From Glandiceps talaboti (taxonomy: Eukaryota; Hemichordata; Enteropneusta; Spengelidae), in NCBI RefSeq assembly GCF_964340395.1, contig NC_135564.1, forward strand, positions 2,259,501 through 2,323,500: a stretch of DNA of 64,000 nucleotides. Reading direction: 5' to 3'. The notes under the pieces were generated by a model. That model was not told the DNA's origin. It ran no database searches and saw only the letters and a program-made list of their open reading frames with translations. Position 1 is the first letter of the stretch; each line of letters begins with the position of its first letter. This document shows positions 11,831-26,500 of this stretch, in pieces. The position numbers and the translations under genes are program-made.

Positions 11831-14800
11831 ATGTTTTTTATGACTATTTTATAATCTTCTAACAACAAACATTTGTATTTGGTGACACCTCTACCTAACA
11901 AATCAAAAGATACATGATACAAAAACAGTTCGTGAAATTTGATAGGAGCTCTGTAACAAGAATCAAGGGCAATGCAAAATTTGTTACTTTTCAATTTCTT
12001 TGATATCACTAGGCCTCAGTCTCCATCTACAGCACATTAAATGTCTCATAAACACAAATTCTGGTCGATTTTCATAAAACTGAAGTATTACTTCTTGCTA
12101 AATTCACACACTTCTTTTGTGAGCTAAAAGATCATAAAAGGAAGGACAAAACTGTCCTGTTGTAGTACACTAATTTACTATGCAGAAACTATCAATTTAA
12201 GTTAATCCAATGAGTCTTAAAAACTTCAATCGCTCTCTCAGGCTTCATTTAGCTTTTATGATATACCAGCCTGAATCTTAAACATGTACATGGCTAGAGA
12301 GTTTGTTAATCCAAAAGACACAGTTTTAACGCTCATAAACTAGCTACAACCTACATTTTATTTTATAGGAAAGGACAACAGAACTTGGCAGATAAAGCAT
12401 TACATGCAATGACGTTGACTACTGCATCAAATCATATAGTACAATACTTTTGTTCATTTTTCGGTTTCCTAATTCAATTTTTCATTTATTATTATTTTGT
12501 TTTACTTTATCTAAAAATTTGTTGTTTGATTCCTTTTTTCTAAAAATATTTGCACCAAAGAGGGGGTATTCGAATAAAAATTACAAAGCATCCTTAAAAT
12601 AACAAGAAAATTAATTAATAAAGGGAAAACATTTTCCAAAGTTCAAAAACAATCCATGTGGTTTTTTTCATGCTTTGTCAGTCTAAGTATTATGTTAACT
12701 CTAACTTACTATTTTTGATTTGTAAAAATTCAACACAGCATATCAAGTGAATATAAAAAGTTCACGGTACTCCAATACAGACGAAGACAGAGGCAGGCAG
12801 TTATGATGGATGGCATGGTCTGTCACTAGAGACATGTCTAACACAAACCATCTTCCTATAATAAACTATTCTAGCAGTGTTGTATTATTTAGTAAATTAT
12901 TTAGAACCAGAAACAAGCTTATTATGCAGTCACTTGGAGTAAATTTCTACTCCTTGTGAATAAAGACAGCCTAAACTCTTTCACATTTTTCTCATTTGTC
13001 AAAGTTGACTTCCTCCCGCCTATAAATGGCTGGAGAAAATCGGAAGCTGTCTCACATTCCATTTATAATTTATAGTTCCGTACTCATTAGATTTTCAACC
13101 CATGTTCAAATGAACATTAACCCTACTAATGTCTTAGGGCACTAAAATTCAACAAAATTAGTTGACCTCTCTTTCCTATGAATTCTGATTTTAATGCATC
13201 ATTTTCATTTGATTATTTTTCCATGGAATATTGATTATTTTTCCATGGAATACTCTAAGTACCTCAAAACTTTCAATATTTCAAGACAGTCATCTTTCAT
13301 TTCACAAAAAGTTTCACTCAGAAATGTTTTTATTTTCATTGTATGCTCTTCATGTGCGAAATTGTGTTTTGAACTGAAGTATGAATCCTTGGCACAAGTC
13401 AAAACTTTTCATTTCCAAATATCTACATGTAAATACTTTGATCTTTCTGCACTGACTCCAGGTGAAATATCCTTTGTTCAGGTATAGTGTTTGTTGGGAT
13501 CATAACATATTCTGCCAATTCATGCGCCTTTCACAGTCAGTTCAACGTGGAAACTGCTTGGGTTATAATTGCCTATTGATTTTCTTCCGACAAAGAGATT
13601 TTCATTTTGTATATGCATTTATCAAAACAAGCTGGAAAGAAGTTTGTGAAAGTCTTGCCCATTTCAAAGTGTGAGGCATTCAAAATTAGCACTTTGTTTG
13701 CGAAAATTCATGTATCGATGGCGAGAAGACACACAAAAAAAAGAGAAAACATGAATAGTTTTTGATCGGGTCATGTAAGTCCTATACTTATCCTGCATTC
13801 ATATCTGACCCTTCGATAGAAATTATAATTGCTATGCACTTATAGTGACGTGACAGCTCCAAAATTATGTTAGGCTCCAAGCCTCTTACTCTCCATGGCA
13901 ACCAGAGTCTGTAGTCTGGGAAACCACGATGAGAAAATTCACAGAGATACATTGATGTTTTGAAAGCATTTCCTTTGTGCTGCATTCATTTGGATGCTCT
14001 GTGTATGAGTCATCCCACTTGGCAATATTTTCAAAAGTGCAAGAATTCATCTCTCAGATTCACAAGGTGCAAATTTTCTAATCTGCAAGGAAATTGGGTG
14101 GAAACGTGCATGATACTTATCCATCAGGTTACAGAGAACCAGATGAAAGGCCTGTATCGTTTTTTGGATTAAACTGAATATTGCAATCAAGAACAGTTTG
14201 CAATTATTAAGTATTTGGGGGGGGGAACAGAAAGCTTACAGATTCCATGACAGTTACTAATAGTGACTTAATGCAAATATAACTGGGAGGGCTTTTGTCT
14301 GTTTGTCAACATCAAAACTTGTTTTCTGGATCAATTTGCTGGCCAAGCGTATGCTTGATTGCTGATGAATACTGTAGCAAGCTGTACTAGTTTGACATTG
14401 GCAAAGTATGGTATGGATGAGTGACAATGAATTCTGACAGCAACCATAAAGGAACATTCTGTATGAAGCCTTATGGGGAGAACACAAAAATGCCGTCATT
14501 GATGAGGTACTCAATACCGTGTCAAATGGGGCCAACAGTAAGAAAGCAACCCCTGCCAACTGTAGCAAATGATACGTGTAATGCCAGGGTCTTGTAGAAA
14601 CCTAATAGGGGACAGGGTCACGCTACATCTCAAACCAAGACAACAGTTAGAACTTTGACAATTTACTCTTTAGTATACATCGCCCTCGAGTCATTTTTCA
14701 ATGTCGGGCTTTTCATGGGGACTGGCTGATACATGTGATTCACAATTGGATACCTATGTTGTTAACCTGCCTCAATATCAACAAACAAAATTACAAGGAA

Positions 14801-16100
14801 GAAAATTCCATCTCTTTCTCAATTGCACTAGAACTATTAATAGACAGTAAGTACCTGTGCAATTTTGGGACAACACTGTATCAAGCCTTGACCAATTTAA
14901 TACATTTGTTGACGATTTCCAAAAATCATTGACTGCTAAGATTAGTATGGTTCTATAAAAGTCAGGAAAATGTCAACCATTTAGCAAATTGTTGATAGTA
15001 TCTCATAATGTTTATATATTTGATTTATTTCTACAGTAACTTGTATGTTATATACCAAAGTTTATCAAAGTGTGCTGTTTCAACAAGATAGGGGTGAAAG
15101 TTTTTAAACACACAAAAGAATGTCTTGACACAATTCTTTACAACTAAACTCTAAAATGCCAGACATCTAAATCAAGAAATGAAAGCTAGTATCAGCACCC
15201 ATATTTTATTTTAGGTCTAGATATGGTTTGACAAACTCTGTTGTCCTACAGCTAAACCCAACAACTTTGTAAGAAAAAACACCACTGAGAGTGTTACAGC
15301 AATGCTGATAAAACATATCATTTTGAGGTGATCAGCAATATTCTATTTTTGAAATATTAAGTGTATATTTATTTCATATTTGGTGAAAATGGTAGATATT
15401 ATCAAAAGCTGTATAATTACATAAACATACATGATTTGAAATATTTAGTAAAAGTGAAATATACTTTAACCCAGATACTTGGCTGTCAGGTTTGAAAATG
15501 TCATTCACCAACATACCAGTATATCGAGTGAAATAGGTAAGTCTCTGAGCTAGATTTTGTGAAGACCAGTAAATTATCCTCCTATAAATAAGTAAGACAT
15601 CCAAACAAGACCTAGCCTGGAACTTGAATTCTTTATATTCGTTATTCACATATTGCGATATCAAAATTCTAACTCGCCAATCACTTGGATTCTTGACTAA
15701 ACAGGGACACGAAATATAAAGTTGTCATTCTGCACAACTTGGGAAGGAAGAGGACATCTTTGAAATAAGCAAATATGTTTTCTGATTCACAGTATACAAG
15801 TCACTTTCCAAACATATGTTCCTTATTCAAGAATTACTTCTTGAAATGCACAAGAAATGTCTGACATCTTGAGATCTGGTCTCTATGGCGATCTAAGGTG
15901 TTAGGGTCAAGCGGTCATTCATCTTGAACTTAATAATCACTCCTTTGGGACACTGATAAAATTAATACAAATTCACCTTGTGACTGCTAGCCAATCTAAT
16001 TGATTGATGGCATCTTACTTGTCTCTTCATAACTTGATCACCTATTTACAGTCTTGCTGGGTTTTTCACTCTCGGACAGCAAAAATTGACAAAAATCACA
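11831..16100. other. Non-coding sequence with a slightly less AT-rich patch at 13.4-14.6 kb
   Basis: Contains a 24-bp duplication (TTGATTATTTTTCCATGGAA at about 13209 and 13233) and a run of G at 14216-14225. The 13.4-14.6 kb patch has several medium open frames with interruptions and may be a decayed transposon, but I cannot name it. Confidence 0.45.
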
Positions 16101-16200
16101 CAACAGAATCATTACAATGGACAGTGTACACCTAAATGAATTTTTTTTCTTAGTTACAATATTTTTACTCCCAAACAACACTCAAAGACTTGATTTTACT

Positions 16201-16383
16201 ACTGGAATGAACAGTATATACACCTAAATATAAAATTTCATCTTACAACTAGAATGAACAGTATATACACCTAAATATAAAATTTCATCTTACAACTAGA
16301 ATGAACAGTATATACACCTAAATATAAAATTTCATCTCACAACTAGAATGGACAGTATATACACCTAAATGTAAAATTTTCTC
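16201..16383. repeat. 47-bp tandem array, four copies
   Basis: Units start at 16201, 16248, 16295 and 16342 with ACTAGAATGAACAGTATATA or a near variant, followed by CACCTAAATATAAAATTTCA. Diverged relatives and the word TTTTTACTCCCAAACA recur from 16110 to about 16640, which suggests an older, longer array. Confidence 0.9.
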
Positions 16384-16823
16384 ATTTATGATGTTTTTAC
16401 TCCCAAACAGCAAAAAATAAACAATTCTCGGCATTTCATTTTTTCATCTCCCCATTGGAATGGACGACATATACCTAAACTATTTACATCATTTTCACTC
16501 CTAAACAACATAGTACAATGTTCTTTGGGACAAGTTCCTGTAAAAGATAAATGGCTATGACAGGATTTAAAAATTCTCAACACGTGATCTGACAACTGCA
16601 AGGGACAATATGTACCTAAAATATCATAATTTTTCTTATTTACTATATTTCATGTCACTACATTTTTACATCATAATTTAGACAATGATTCACTAAAACC
16701 CAAAATAACAGGGGTCACTCTAAACTTGAAATACCAAAAAACAACAAACAATACATCTATTCATTGGATTTTCTGATTTTTATACATTCCCAAATGGTGT
16801 GGCTGCATAATATTGCACTACAT

Positions 16824-17037
16824 TTAACCCTTTCATGACTGGAGACGAGTTTTAAATAATTTTGGGACCCAATTTATATGAACATTTTCATAGTTATAAT
16901 AATATTACTTCATTACGAAGTAACATTTCTTTAATTCCAGTCTAAAATGAAGCTGATATATGCCAAAAACTTACATAAAAACAAGAATTTTGTTCAAATA
17001 ATTTTGGCGGCAAAGTTTTCAGTACTGAATGGGTTAA
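16824..17037. mobile_element. piggyBac-like MITE, copy 2 (inverted relative to copy 1)
   Basis: TTAA at 16824-16827 and 17034-17037; ends CCCTTTCATGACTGGAGACG and ACTGAATGGG. Its reverse complement matches copy 1 throughout. In place of copy 1's CCCGCCAAAA it has GCCGCCAAAA. Confidence 0.85.
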
Positions 17038-20000
17038 CTCAGGACTGCTTGATGTGTTTGCACTCCCACAAGAGGAAATGACATCTTCAATTTCCTAATA
17101 TACACACACAGGAAAAATACACCTATGGAATGTCAGAGTATCTAGGAAACAAGGCAGCATTCTGATATCTTACATTTCCAGCCCACTGATTCGTTTCATA
17201 AATCAAAATCTCAACTTTAATTCTAAATAATTTCATACCGAACAAATATGTATATAACAATAATATAATATGTGTGAGATTAATAGCTGTACTTATTAAT
17301 AAATTCACCCGACTTGCAGAAATGAGCTGGTTACGACAGCAATGTTATGATTTGCATAAAATTTGCATAATTGTACATAATTTGAATACATTCTACATCA
17401 CAGCAAAGAATGCAGACTCCAAATTGCTTGAATTTTGATCACTTGCACAAAATTCAAAATACACTATCACTGATACTGTACAGACTTTAGAATTTCAAAT
17501 GAAAAGGATAAACTCCCAGACATAAAAATTTCAATTTCAATTTCATTACAATTTCAAGGAAAGACAACAATTTTTATAACAAGTGGTCTATATATTGAGC
17601 TGATATACAAATAAGGCTTCATAAAAATAGCATAAGAAGTGTGAACCAACAGGCACAACTTTGGCGCCGACACTGCAATGCATTATGGGTAGTTGACAAC
17701 TTGGTCTAAAACTGTGCTATATTCTGGATCTTCTCCGTATATTCATCCGTGGTTTCCCGGCAACTATTCCAGACATCTGAACTGCATCATTTCACATTGA
17801 TATGATTGGATAATGGTTATGGTTTTTTGACATTACTTACAAAGTTACGTGACAACCATTACAGGAATGCATAGGGGACAAGCATAACATTGCTGGAATT
17901 ATTGTATCAGTTGCTGATCCCTTGCTGTGTCTCTATCAGTTGAGTGGTTTACACTTTCACTATTTACTTTACATTGTCAACATACACTTCCTCCTGGATG
18001 AATATATCCATTCTTACATTTTAAAGATACTTCGGTTAATTTTTTTCTGATTTCATAATTTTCAATCAAAATTTTCACATTTTAGTCATATTTTTGTGTA
18101 ATGCCATGCAAGTTACACATTTAACATGTATTTTTTGTGTCTTCTTTCTGATTTTTAGTCAAAATTTTCACATTTCACACATTTTCTGCTCAATTCCTGA
18201 TTTCAAAATTTCAGTCAAAATTTTCAATTACTCGCTAAATTTAATATAAATGTCAAAATCTAGAATTACATACAATCCTAAATAAGTTGAACTGTAAAAG
18301 TAAACACACCTGAAGTAACAGGAAACAACGATGTCTGATGAGAATATCTGATTTTTACATCTATAAATTTATCATACAGTCCACATTTTCAGTCATTTTC
18401 ACTTTATATGCCATCATCAGAACATACAAATAAACTTATTTCAATCACGATTATGTTTTTAGAATTAGAGAGGCAATTCTTTCAATTCTCAAGTAAGTAA
18501 ATAACCAACAAACAAGCCATGCAATCAATATGAACTTTTAACACAATGGTTACAAATATCACCATGGTAACCAATAGTTGAAAACCAAACCAAAATCTGT
18601 CAAAATGATGGTTGTACACATCACCAATGATTACTACATAATTGACTGACAAACGACAGTTTGGGGTTTTAGTCTCCAATCATGTTGCATCCTATGATAA
18701 ATTACAATTGCAAGGGTAAACACACAACATTAACACTGAAGCCATAGGCAGTATTTTCTAACATGATGAACAGCTTCTCTTCTTGTTCTACAAGGTTATC
18801 GAAAGTCTAGTAAAAACATAGTCACAGAAATTACAACAGTTTCATTTATTTTATTTAATTCCAATGCAAATCATTCAGATAAAAACCCATTCACTTTTAA
18901 ACTGAGATTCACAAAAAAGAATCAAGACATTCTTTTCTTTACAAAACATAATTTTTCACCATGTAAAACAAACATACACGTAACAAGATAGAAGCTGTGT
19001 AACATCACAACTTGGCATGTCAATAATCACTGACCTTTGACCTTTGACCTTATTTGCATTTAAATTTCCATATGGTTAGTCTCACAAAGGAAAATAAATC
19101 CACTATTGAATGGGAATAAGAGAAAGTAAATCAGTTGTCCATAATATCACTTTAACTGAATTACAGAAATGTTAATTACAGTGTAACATATAATACACAT
19201 ATCATATTAATATTTTATATTAGATTAGATTACAGTAAGGAACTAGGTATCAATTACTGCTAGCAATTTATACTCCTGTAGATTACGCCTGCAATTCATA
19301 TAATTTGTTCATTTCTATAGTAAATTTCATGTGAAATTGATTACTAGAATATGTTGAAGACAAACTTTTTATTCTTTATCATTTACTATCTTGTCTTTTC
19401 CATCGTACTTATTAAATAATGTAACTTGGTTATAATACGGAAATCTAAGACTTCCAATAAATTAATATTTTATCGCTATTTTAATAAGTCTTCTATTTCT
19501 CCGTTGCACAAGGATTAAGTTAATGTTACAAAGAAAAATATGTAATAACACTACGGTTGGTAATGTAATAGTATTTGTTTTCATAAATATTTTTCTAAGC
19601 TGGGACATCGTTTTTGTTTTCTATTCCTCTTTGAATATTCACTCTTAATCTGATCAATTCTTGCAAATAATTTACAATGATAAAATAACTGGAAAATTGG
19701 GCTGAAATATTAATTTTCAAAAAATAAATTAATATTTCATGTCCATATCTAAACATACAAGTTTAATAAAAAAATCAAAAACCTACAGAAAAAGACATTT
19801 AAATCATTCTATGATAGGAATTTTAACACAGCAAAATCCTACAAATCTTGTCTTATGCACTGAAAATAATAAATAAAAATGATAAGTTTTTTTTAAATAC
19901 CACTATAAATAATAAACCATAGCCAAATTGTAGACCATATCTATTTATAGTACAATGTGTACCTTAATTACTTTCAACACAATACTACCAATATGTTTAA

Positions 20001-22680
20001 TCAACCCTGCATAATTATATTTTGTCAACAAGTTATGTTTGCTTGTTAATATACCATAAAATATTGACACAATCCTGCAAATTACCTAGCAGTAGTAAGT
20101 ACATATACTCACTAGGATGTTTTGTTACACCTTCATATTATCCAAATTTCAAATAAATGTTGGGGTTTCTTGGTCACAATGTTATCCTTTTTTTTAGATT
20201 TCAACTAAACTGAGTCAGAATACCATGGTAACAAATTATGTGTATGTGAAAATTTGGCACAGGTTTTTGTGACTTATCCAAATTGTAATATCGATCTTTT
20301 AATCAGTGCATTTGATGAATATGAACTTTAATAGTAGCTACATTGTAGTTGCATGTTCAAGAGCATTCATTCCGGAACTATCCCACTGGGTAAATACTGA
20401 CAAACACTTGGCTAGATAACAGTAATTGATAACGGAGACAGGGGTGAAAATTGAAATGTTGGTAGCTCATTAGTTGGCGGTTTTTCCATAACATAACACT
20501 CTATCAAAGCTTCATTCATACACTCAGTCTGACATCACTTCAAGTAATTTCTTCCACTGTATCTCATTTTGATACCAGTAATTGAATTTTACTTCACGAC
20601 TACAGTATGTCTGACGAACGAACGCTCAACACTTTTTTTCAATGTGTGAAAAATAATGAGTACAATTAGACAACCCAAGAAGGGTTATTTTCATTTTACC
20701 TCTTATGCCAGAAGCAATGAAAATCAAAGCAATTCTCTCAGTTCAGGTCTAATGCAATTTTTTCCATCTCTTTCTATGTAGTAACTATCAGAGAAGTGCC
20801 GATGGGGGAGCACCTTAGATACGGTAGGTCAAACGCTACTCCCAGCGAAAAAGCTACTTACAAGAACCATGGAAAGTAATTTACTATCTCTGCTACTTTA
20901 TTAAAGTACAGTATTTTTTAAATGTTTCCTACACAATACATTGTGTTCAGTCTCATATATACCTTCAAGGATGATACTTTCATATCCATTCTCTGGCATT
21001 AACTCTCAACCATCTTTTTGAACACAATCCTAAAACGTGTTACCCTTCAGGACTTTCCTTTAACAACTGAGCAGGTTGATAATGACATTTGCTTTAATTT
21101 CCTGGTTTTACCCTACAGCATCTAACTCTAAAACTGCACCAGCCCAACTATACAATGTACAGCAACAATGGATAAAATTCATGACGATATTTTGTACAAT
21201 ACACCTGGACTCAATTATTCATTCAACATAAATTTCCACCCTGTATTTTTCAGATACTACAATCTTCACTGTTTTGAGTCACTTTAAAATACACATTACG
21301 TAGCAGAAACATCTTCAACTGTTTGACAAATTTGTTCCAATACATATAGTATATGTATATTCAGATTCAAGATATGAAAACAAATCAAAGAACTCACATC
21401 TAAATTGACATTCAGTTCATACATGTATTTGTATCTAAATTTACTTCAGTCACTGAATATGCCGTAGGAAAGCAGCAAAAACATGAAAGCGGAATATTTG
21501 ATAAAAATAGCGTTTTTTATACAAATTATTTCATGTATTACAACATATGCTGGTTCTATGGTACTGGAGAGTTTACTGTATACTTTGAAAGGTACATTAC
21601 CATTAGTTGTTCTACTACTACATGTACTCGCACACATATATCTGGGATACAGGTTTTAAAGGCACAGGTACGATTAGGATTAAAATTAAGGTGAGATAAA
21701 CAGTTTTCTTGCAAAGCTACACACAGAGTTAATCCAAAACAAGAAGTAATCCTTATAACTCTAATGGTAAGATCGCACTAATGTGAGAACATCGGATTGA
21801 AACATGGGCCTTTAGCAAAACATCAAGTTTACTCATATGAGCTGTGATGGCTGTTCAATATTTCTAAATCAAAATGTTGAAATAAATATGAAAATTATAG
21901 TTTAGGTTCATGAAGTATCAGTACTAATACATAAAGTCATACACTGTACAACCACAAAGGTTCCTTGTATGAGAACATCTACAGGAAAACGATGTGGTTA
22001 GACCGACAGACAACAACAACGTGACAGGAAATAATACATATAAAAAAAATCTATCATTTCAATTTAATAAATGATGCAAAATAAACTGCAAGTGATTTTG
22101 GTTGATGTTTGATAACGCCTCGGATGAAAAAGGTACAAGCATTTTTCTGAATTATATGCAAAGATTTGTTTAGTAACAACCTAAAGAAGTACAAATGTTT
22201 AACAAAACAAAATGTTTGAATTACAAATTCTAAAATGTGCTGACTAGCCATGGATTACAGCATAGTATATGACTTTCCTTATAAATTTGACTTGAAAACC
22301 AGAACAACTCACTACATGGGAAGAAAATCTAGAAGACTGATTAACTATGGTGCCAAAGAAAATAAACATTCTTATTTCTCTCACCAAAAGGCCTACAGGG
22401 GGGCACTTCAACATCCCACAAAGTGCACTTTCTCTCCTAGTCAATATTAGAATATGTAAATGGCGGATATAGTAAAACTTAGTTTATTATACACAGATCA
22501 CATGGCATGCTAACATCAAGTATTAGGTGTATTGCCCCAAAGTGAATAAATATCCACTAGCACTTTCCATAAGACATTTTTGTATTTCAAATGTCAAAAT
22601 ATTACAGTTTATTTTAAAAATTGTCCAGTTATGAGGTAAACTGTCTGAATCACAGGGTATGAAATTAGCAGTAGTCAGAG
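17038..22680. other. Non-coding AT-rich sequence
   Basis: Intron-like. A degenerate repeat of AGTCAAAATTTTCACATTT-type words lies at about 18030-18225. No exon recognised. Confidence 0.5.
19031..19059. promoter_or_regulatory. Triple nuclear-receptor half-site next to a POU octamer
   Basis: TGACCTTTGACCTTTGACCT (19031-19050) is three AGGTCA half-sites on the minus strand, giving two overlapping DR1s. ATTTGCAT (19052-19059) is a consensus octamer. Candidate intronic enhancer; motif evidence only. Confidence 0.4.
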
Positions 22681-22687
22681 GCATACA

Positions 22688-23095
22688 GACTACCAAACAT
22701 TGTATCTAGACTACCAAACATTGTATATAGACTACCAGTGTATATAGACTACCAAACAGTGTATATAGACTACCGAACATTGTATATAGACTACCAAACA
22801 TTGTATCTAGACTACCAAACATTGTATATAGACTACCAGTGTATATAGACTACCAAACAGTGTATATAGACTACCGAACATTGTATATAGACTACCAAAC
22901 ATTGTATCTAGACTACCAAACATTGTACCTAGACTACCAAACATTATATCTAGACTACCAAACATTGTATCTAGACTACCAAACATTGTATATACACTAC
23001 CGAACACTGTACTCAGACTACCAAACATTATATCTAGACTACTGAACATTGTATATAGACACTCGAACATTGTATATAGACTACCGAATTTATTA
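22688..23095. repeat. 21-bp minisatellite with about 101-bp higher-order period
   Basis: Unit AGACTACCAAACATTGTATM (plus one base). The TTGTATCTAGACTACC block at 22700 recurs at 22801 with the same order of variants, including a short 16-17-bp unit, so a multi-unit block was duplicated. The 21-bp period keeps frames open on both strands (DYQTLYL and MFGSLYT repeats), which are not genes. Confidence 0.95.
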
Positions 23096-23484
23096 TGTGG
23101 TACATAGTCTGTTCGACCAATGGAAATCAATAGAAAATTGTAGTTGAAACAGTTCACTTGGATAAATTTGACTATCAAGCCCAACAGTTCAATTTAAGTC
23201 CTGCAGCAATGAGACCACATGTAGTTCTGTTTATAAAACATTACCACACTTCTTTGTAATTTCTGTGGATTGTTACTACAAACATTAAGTTATAGTAATA
23301 AATTACCATATGATAACTTACATGATTACAATTCTTTTCATTTGCACACATTTTTTTTTTACTGGAACTTGGCTTTGAAGTTGCAATTTAAGAAGTGGTA
23401 GTACCTTTATGGTCATTTCCAAATTATCAATACACAAATATGAAATTAGGTAAATAGTAAGAGATTCTATCTGTATCTGTGTGA

Positions 23485-23489
<5 letters not shown>

Positions 23490-23542
<53 letters not shown>
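23490..23542. repeat. (TG)n microsatellite
   Basis: About 26 TG dinucleotides. Confidence 0.97.
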
Positions 23543-23544
<2 letters not shown>

Positions 23545-26500
23545 TGGGAGGGACTCTCAGACTCAGGAGGGGAGGGGACTAAATTCAAAACAATTCTCCA
23601 GTTATTTTCAACAGCACTGATCATTATGTTTTTGTTACTAGGTTGTTCCTGCCAGTTCAACTCATTCCACTAAATATCAAGGGGGTATTTGTTTGTACAC
23701 AAATACATGTAATCTCTCAAGTTAAGCACAAGGGGATTAACATGTGCAGTTTAAAAACAAACTAAATAATTGAAGTACATCTAAAACTTAAAAACAACCC
23801 ATTACTATCCATCACATTGTGTTCCAGTACAATCAAAAATTTCAAACAGTCAGGTAAACAGAGTTTTTCAAACTTAAACTGTTGACAACTTAAAAGTACA
23901 CCTGTACTGAATCTCATACCGAATATACACTAATCCTGATCACAATATATGGCATCAAATTTCCTATTTGCTGTCTTAAATCTACATATGTTTTTTTCTA
24001 AATACATGTAAAATGTGTGAACTAGAGGATTACAAACACTTTGTAAGCTTAGTTCTTCAAGGTCTTCAAAAAAGTACTGGGACACTGTTCCACTCTAGTG
24101 AATGCAATTACATCTCGGCTAACAACAAAGTTGTTCAAAAATTGGCACATAAATTAATTTATGTATTGTTGTTGTTGTTATTCATTTACTGATGTTTTGT
24201 ACAAACATTCAACTTCCATAACTTTACCTCAATATTGTCAAAGTAAGTAAAATTTGAAAATATACGCAATTTTTTTCCCCCTGTTAATATTCTGATGACA
24301 TCAGGACATAAGCTGTACATTGGAGAATTCAAATCTAGAAGTACAGCGACAAAGCTTACTGGTTGATCAAGGAGTTTTAGATGATAGCTTCTAGGGGGCC
24401 ATCAGCATAATTACCGTCTATCATGATGTTAGACAGAATCTATGAGGACTGGAGTGGAGAAATACAACTAAAATAGAATCAGTACTTTTCATTTTGTTGA
24501 CTGCTTCAAATGAATGTTCAAATAAGTGGTTAACTACGTACAGCAAAGGATTGCGCTTTTAGTATTGACTAAACTCAACCTGCGACCAATTGACATTTTG
24601 AAGTAAATCAGCCCAATTCCCACCTCAAAGTGGCTCTTTTACAAATGTAAACGATAGTGGAGAATTGATTAGCTGAGTCTAGTGCACAGCACGCCATGAT
24701 GGGTCAGGCACAATATCGAAGCTGGCTAAAGTACCTTCACCTGTCGACTAAATATCTCCAAATCTAACAAATCAGGCTCAGAAAACTATCATGGATAAGT
24801 ACAGGGAGTGTCAAGATGCTGTAACATATGTTATATCAGACACTTTGATAATTACAGACCTGTAGTTCTGAGCAGCCGTTACCTTATCAGTTCTTATATT
24901 TGCATGTTTATACTAACATGGTACTCGTCCAAAGCTCCACTTAGTACGGACATACATATAGCAATCATAAATTGTCTCTTCAACTCTATATATATCTGTT
25001 CAGATATCACCTACCCAACACACCTCACATACAAGAACTTCGAAACAACTACACCATCTTAAAACACACATGGCTTTGCAACATCAACAAGTTTTAGGTT
25101 TAAGCATATACCCCCATAGAAATAGTTGTTGGTAGGAAACCTGCTCTATCGACTGCAGCCATTTTATTACCATTATTTTTCATCACAACTGAAATGTGTT
25201 GTACTCAACATGATGTTAAAACAGCAATGCTGCAAAGCAACCCTTCATTTGATGGAGTTTCAACAAATATTTCTAAGTTTTTAACAACCAGTCTCACCTA
25301 ACATGACCACTCCTGAGCCCTTCATGTAACACCACCACCCATCCCAACCCTCTCTCTATACCACCCCGATCACAGTACCCTCAAAGATCACTCCCATAAC
25401 ACATGTCATCCACAAAAAATTCAAGACCTCTACAAACTTTTCCATCAATCCACCAGTACAATTCATTTCTTGCATAGAGCTTTACTCACTGTACACTTTG
25501 AGCAAAAACTTCCAAATTATCAAAATTTGAAACTATACATTTTCCATCATTTCTTTTCTGGGGCAGGTTTTAACTTAAACCATACCAAAAGTCTGTGTGT
25601 ACGTGTACAGCCTTTGTACGACATAGCTCGAACCTACTTTCCCACAAATTATTTTTAATCCACATCATTATGTATAGGATGGTGATGAACAAAAGGTAGA
25701 AGAGAGGGGAAGCATGTCTTTTGTTTTCACATCTCAAAAGATAGGGTACCAGTGACTATGTGCTTCTATTTCCTAACATAAGCAATTTTTTTATGTAATA
25801 TGGTGGTCATATCATATATGATGTAAAATTCAATAGACAACCACACTATCAGAATACATTTTCTTGGTTTACTGTACTGTACTGTTCAGTCTCTAACTTT
25901 ATAGATCAAACTTCTCTACACTTCTTTGTTGTTGTGGGGGAGGGCTACATGTGCTTTAAAATGACATGTTTTGTGTAGCCAAGATTCTTAAATTTGTTTG
26001 GATAATGCCACTCTTTTTATCGTCATTTTTGTATGGTTAATACCTGATTGTTGAATATTGATGTGATATCTAAAAGGATTGACGATGAAGTAAAAGGAGT
26101 TTTTGGCTTCAAACTTGCAGACACAGGTAGGATTGTAACTGTATAAACACCCTAAACACAACTGTTGATGACCATGGGATGTTTTCGAAGTTAATCAAGT
26201 AGAAAATACAGCCATGAAGGTACAACTATTCTACAAAGTTTACACATAATCATGTTCAATTCCTACCTGAGAAGCTATATCTTTGAGTTCGGTTATTTTT
26301 TCTACCCCACATGAACAAAGGGACCCCCTTGCCTTGTGTCAGGCCCCCTATTGGTGGCTTAAGTATGCATTATGATTGAAAGAGGGTGTATCAATGTTAC
26401 ACAGTCTCATAAATCATAACATAAACGAGGCAAGAGCTGACAGCACCAACAAGGTCACTTTCTTGTTTTCAGGGGCTGGTATCTGACAACTACAGGAATC

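Noticed and set aside
13870-13920. 26-nt micro-exon (TTTCCCAG| ... |GTAAGAGG) for the E protein
   Set aside because: The splice words are present, but the translation does not match any E-protein segment and phase cannot be tested.
14257-14568. 103-codon minus-strand frame as a gene or transposase
   Set aside because: No recognised domain; neighbouring frames are interrupted. It may be a decayed element but cannot be supported.
22807-23184. 125-codon open frame (MFGSLYT repeats) as a gene
   Set aside because: A 21-bp minisatellite read in one frame; equal openness on the other strand.
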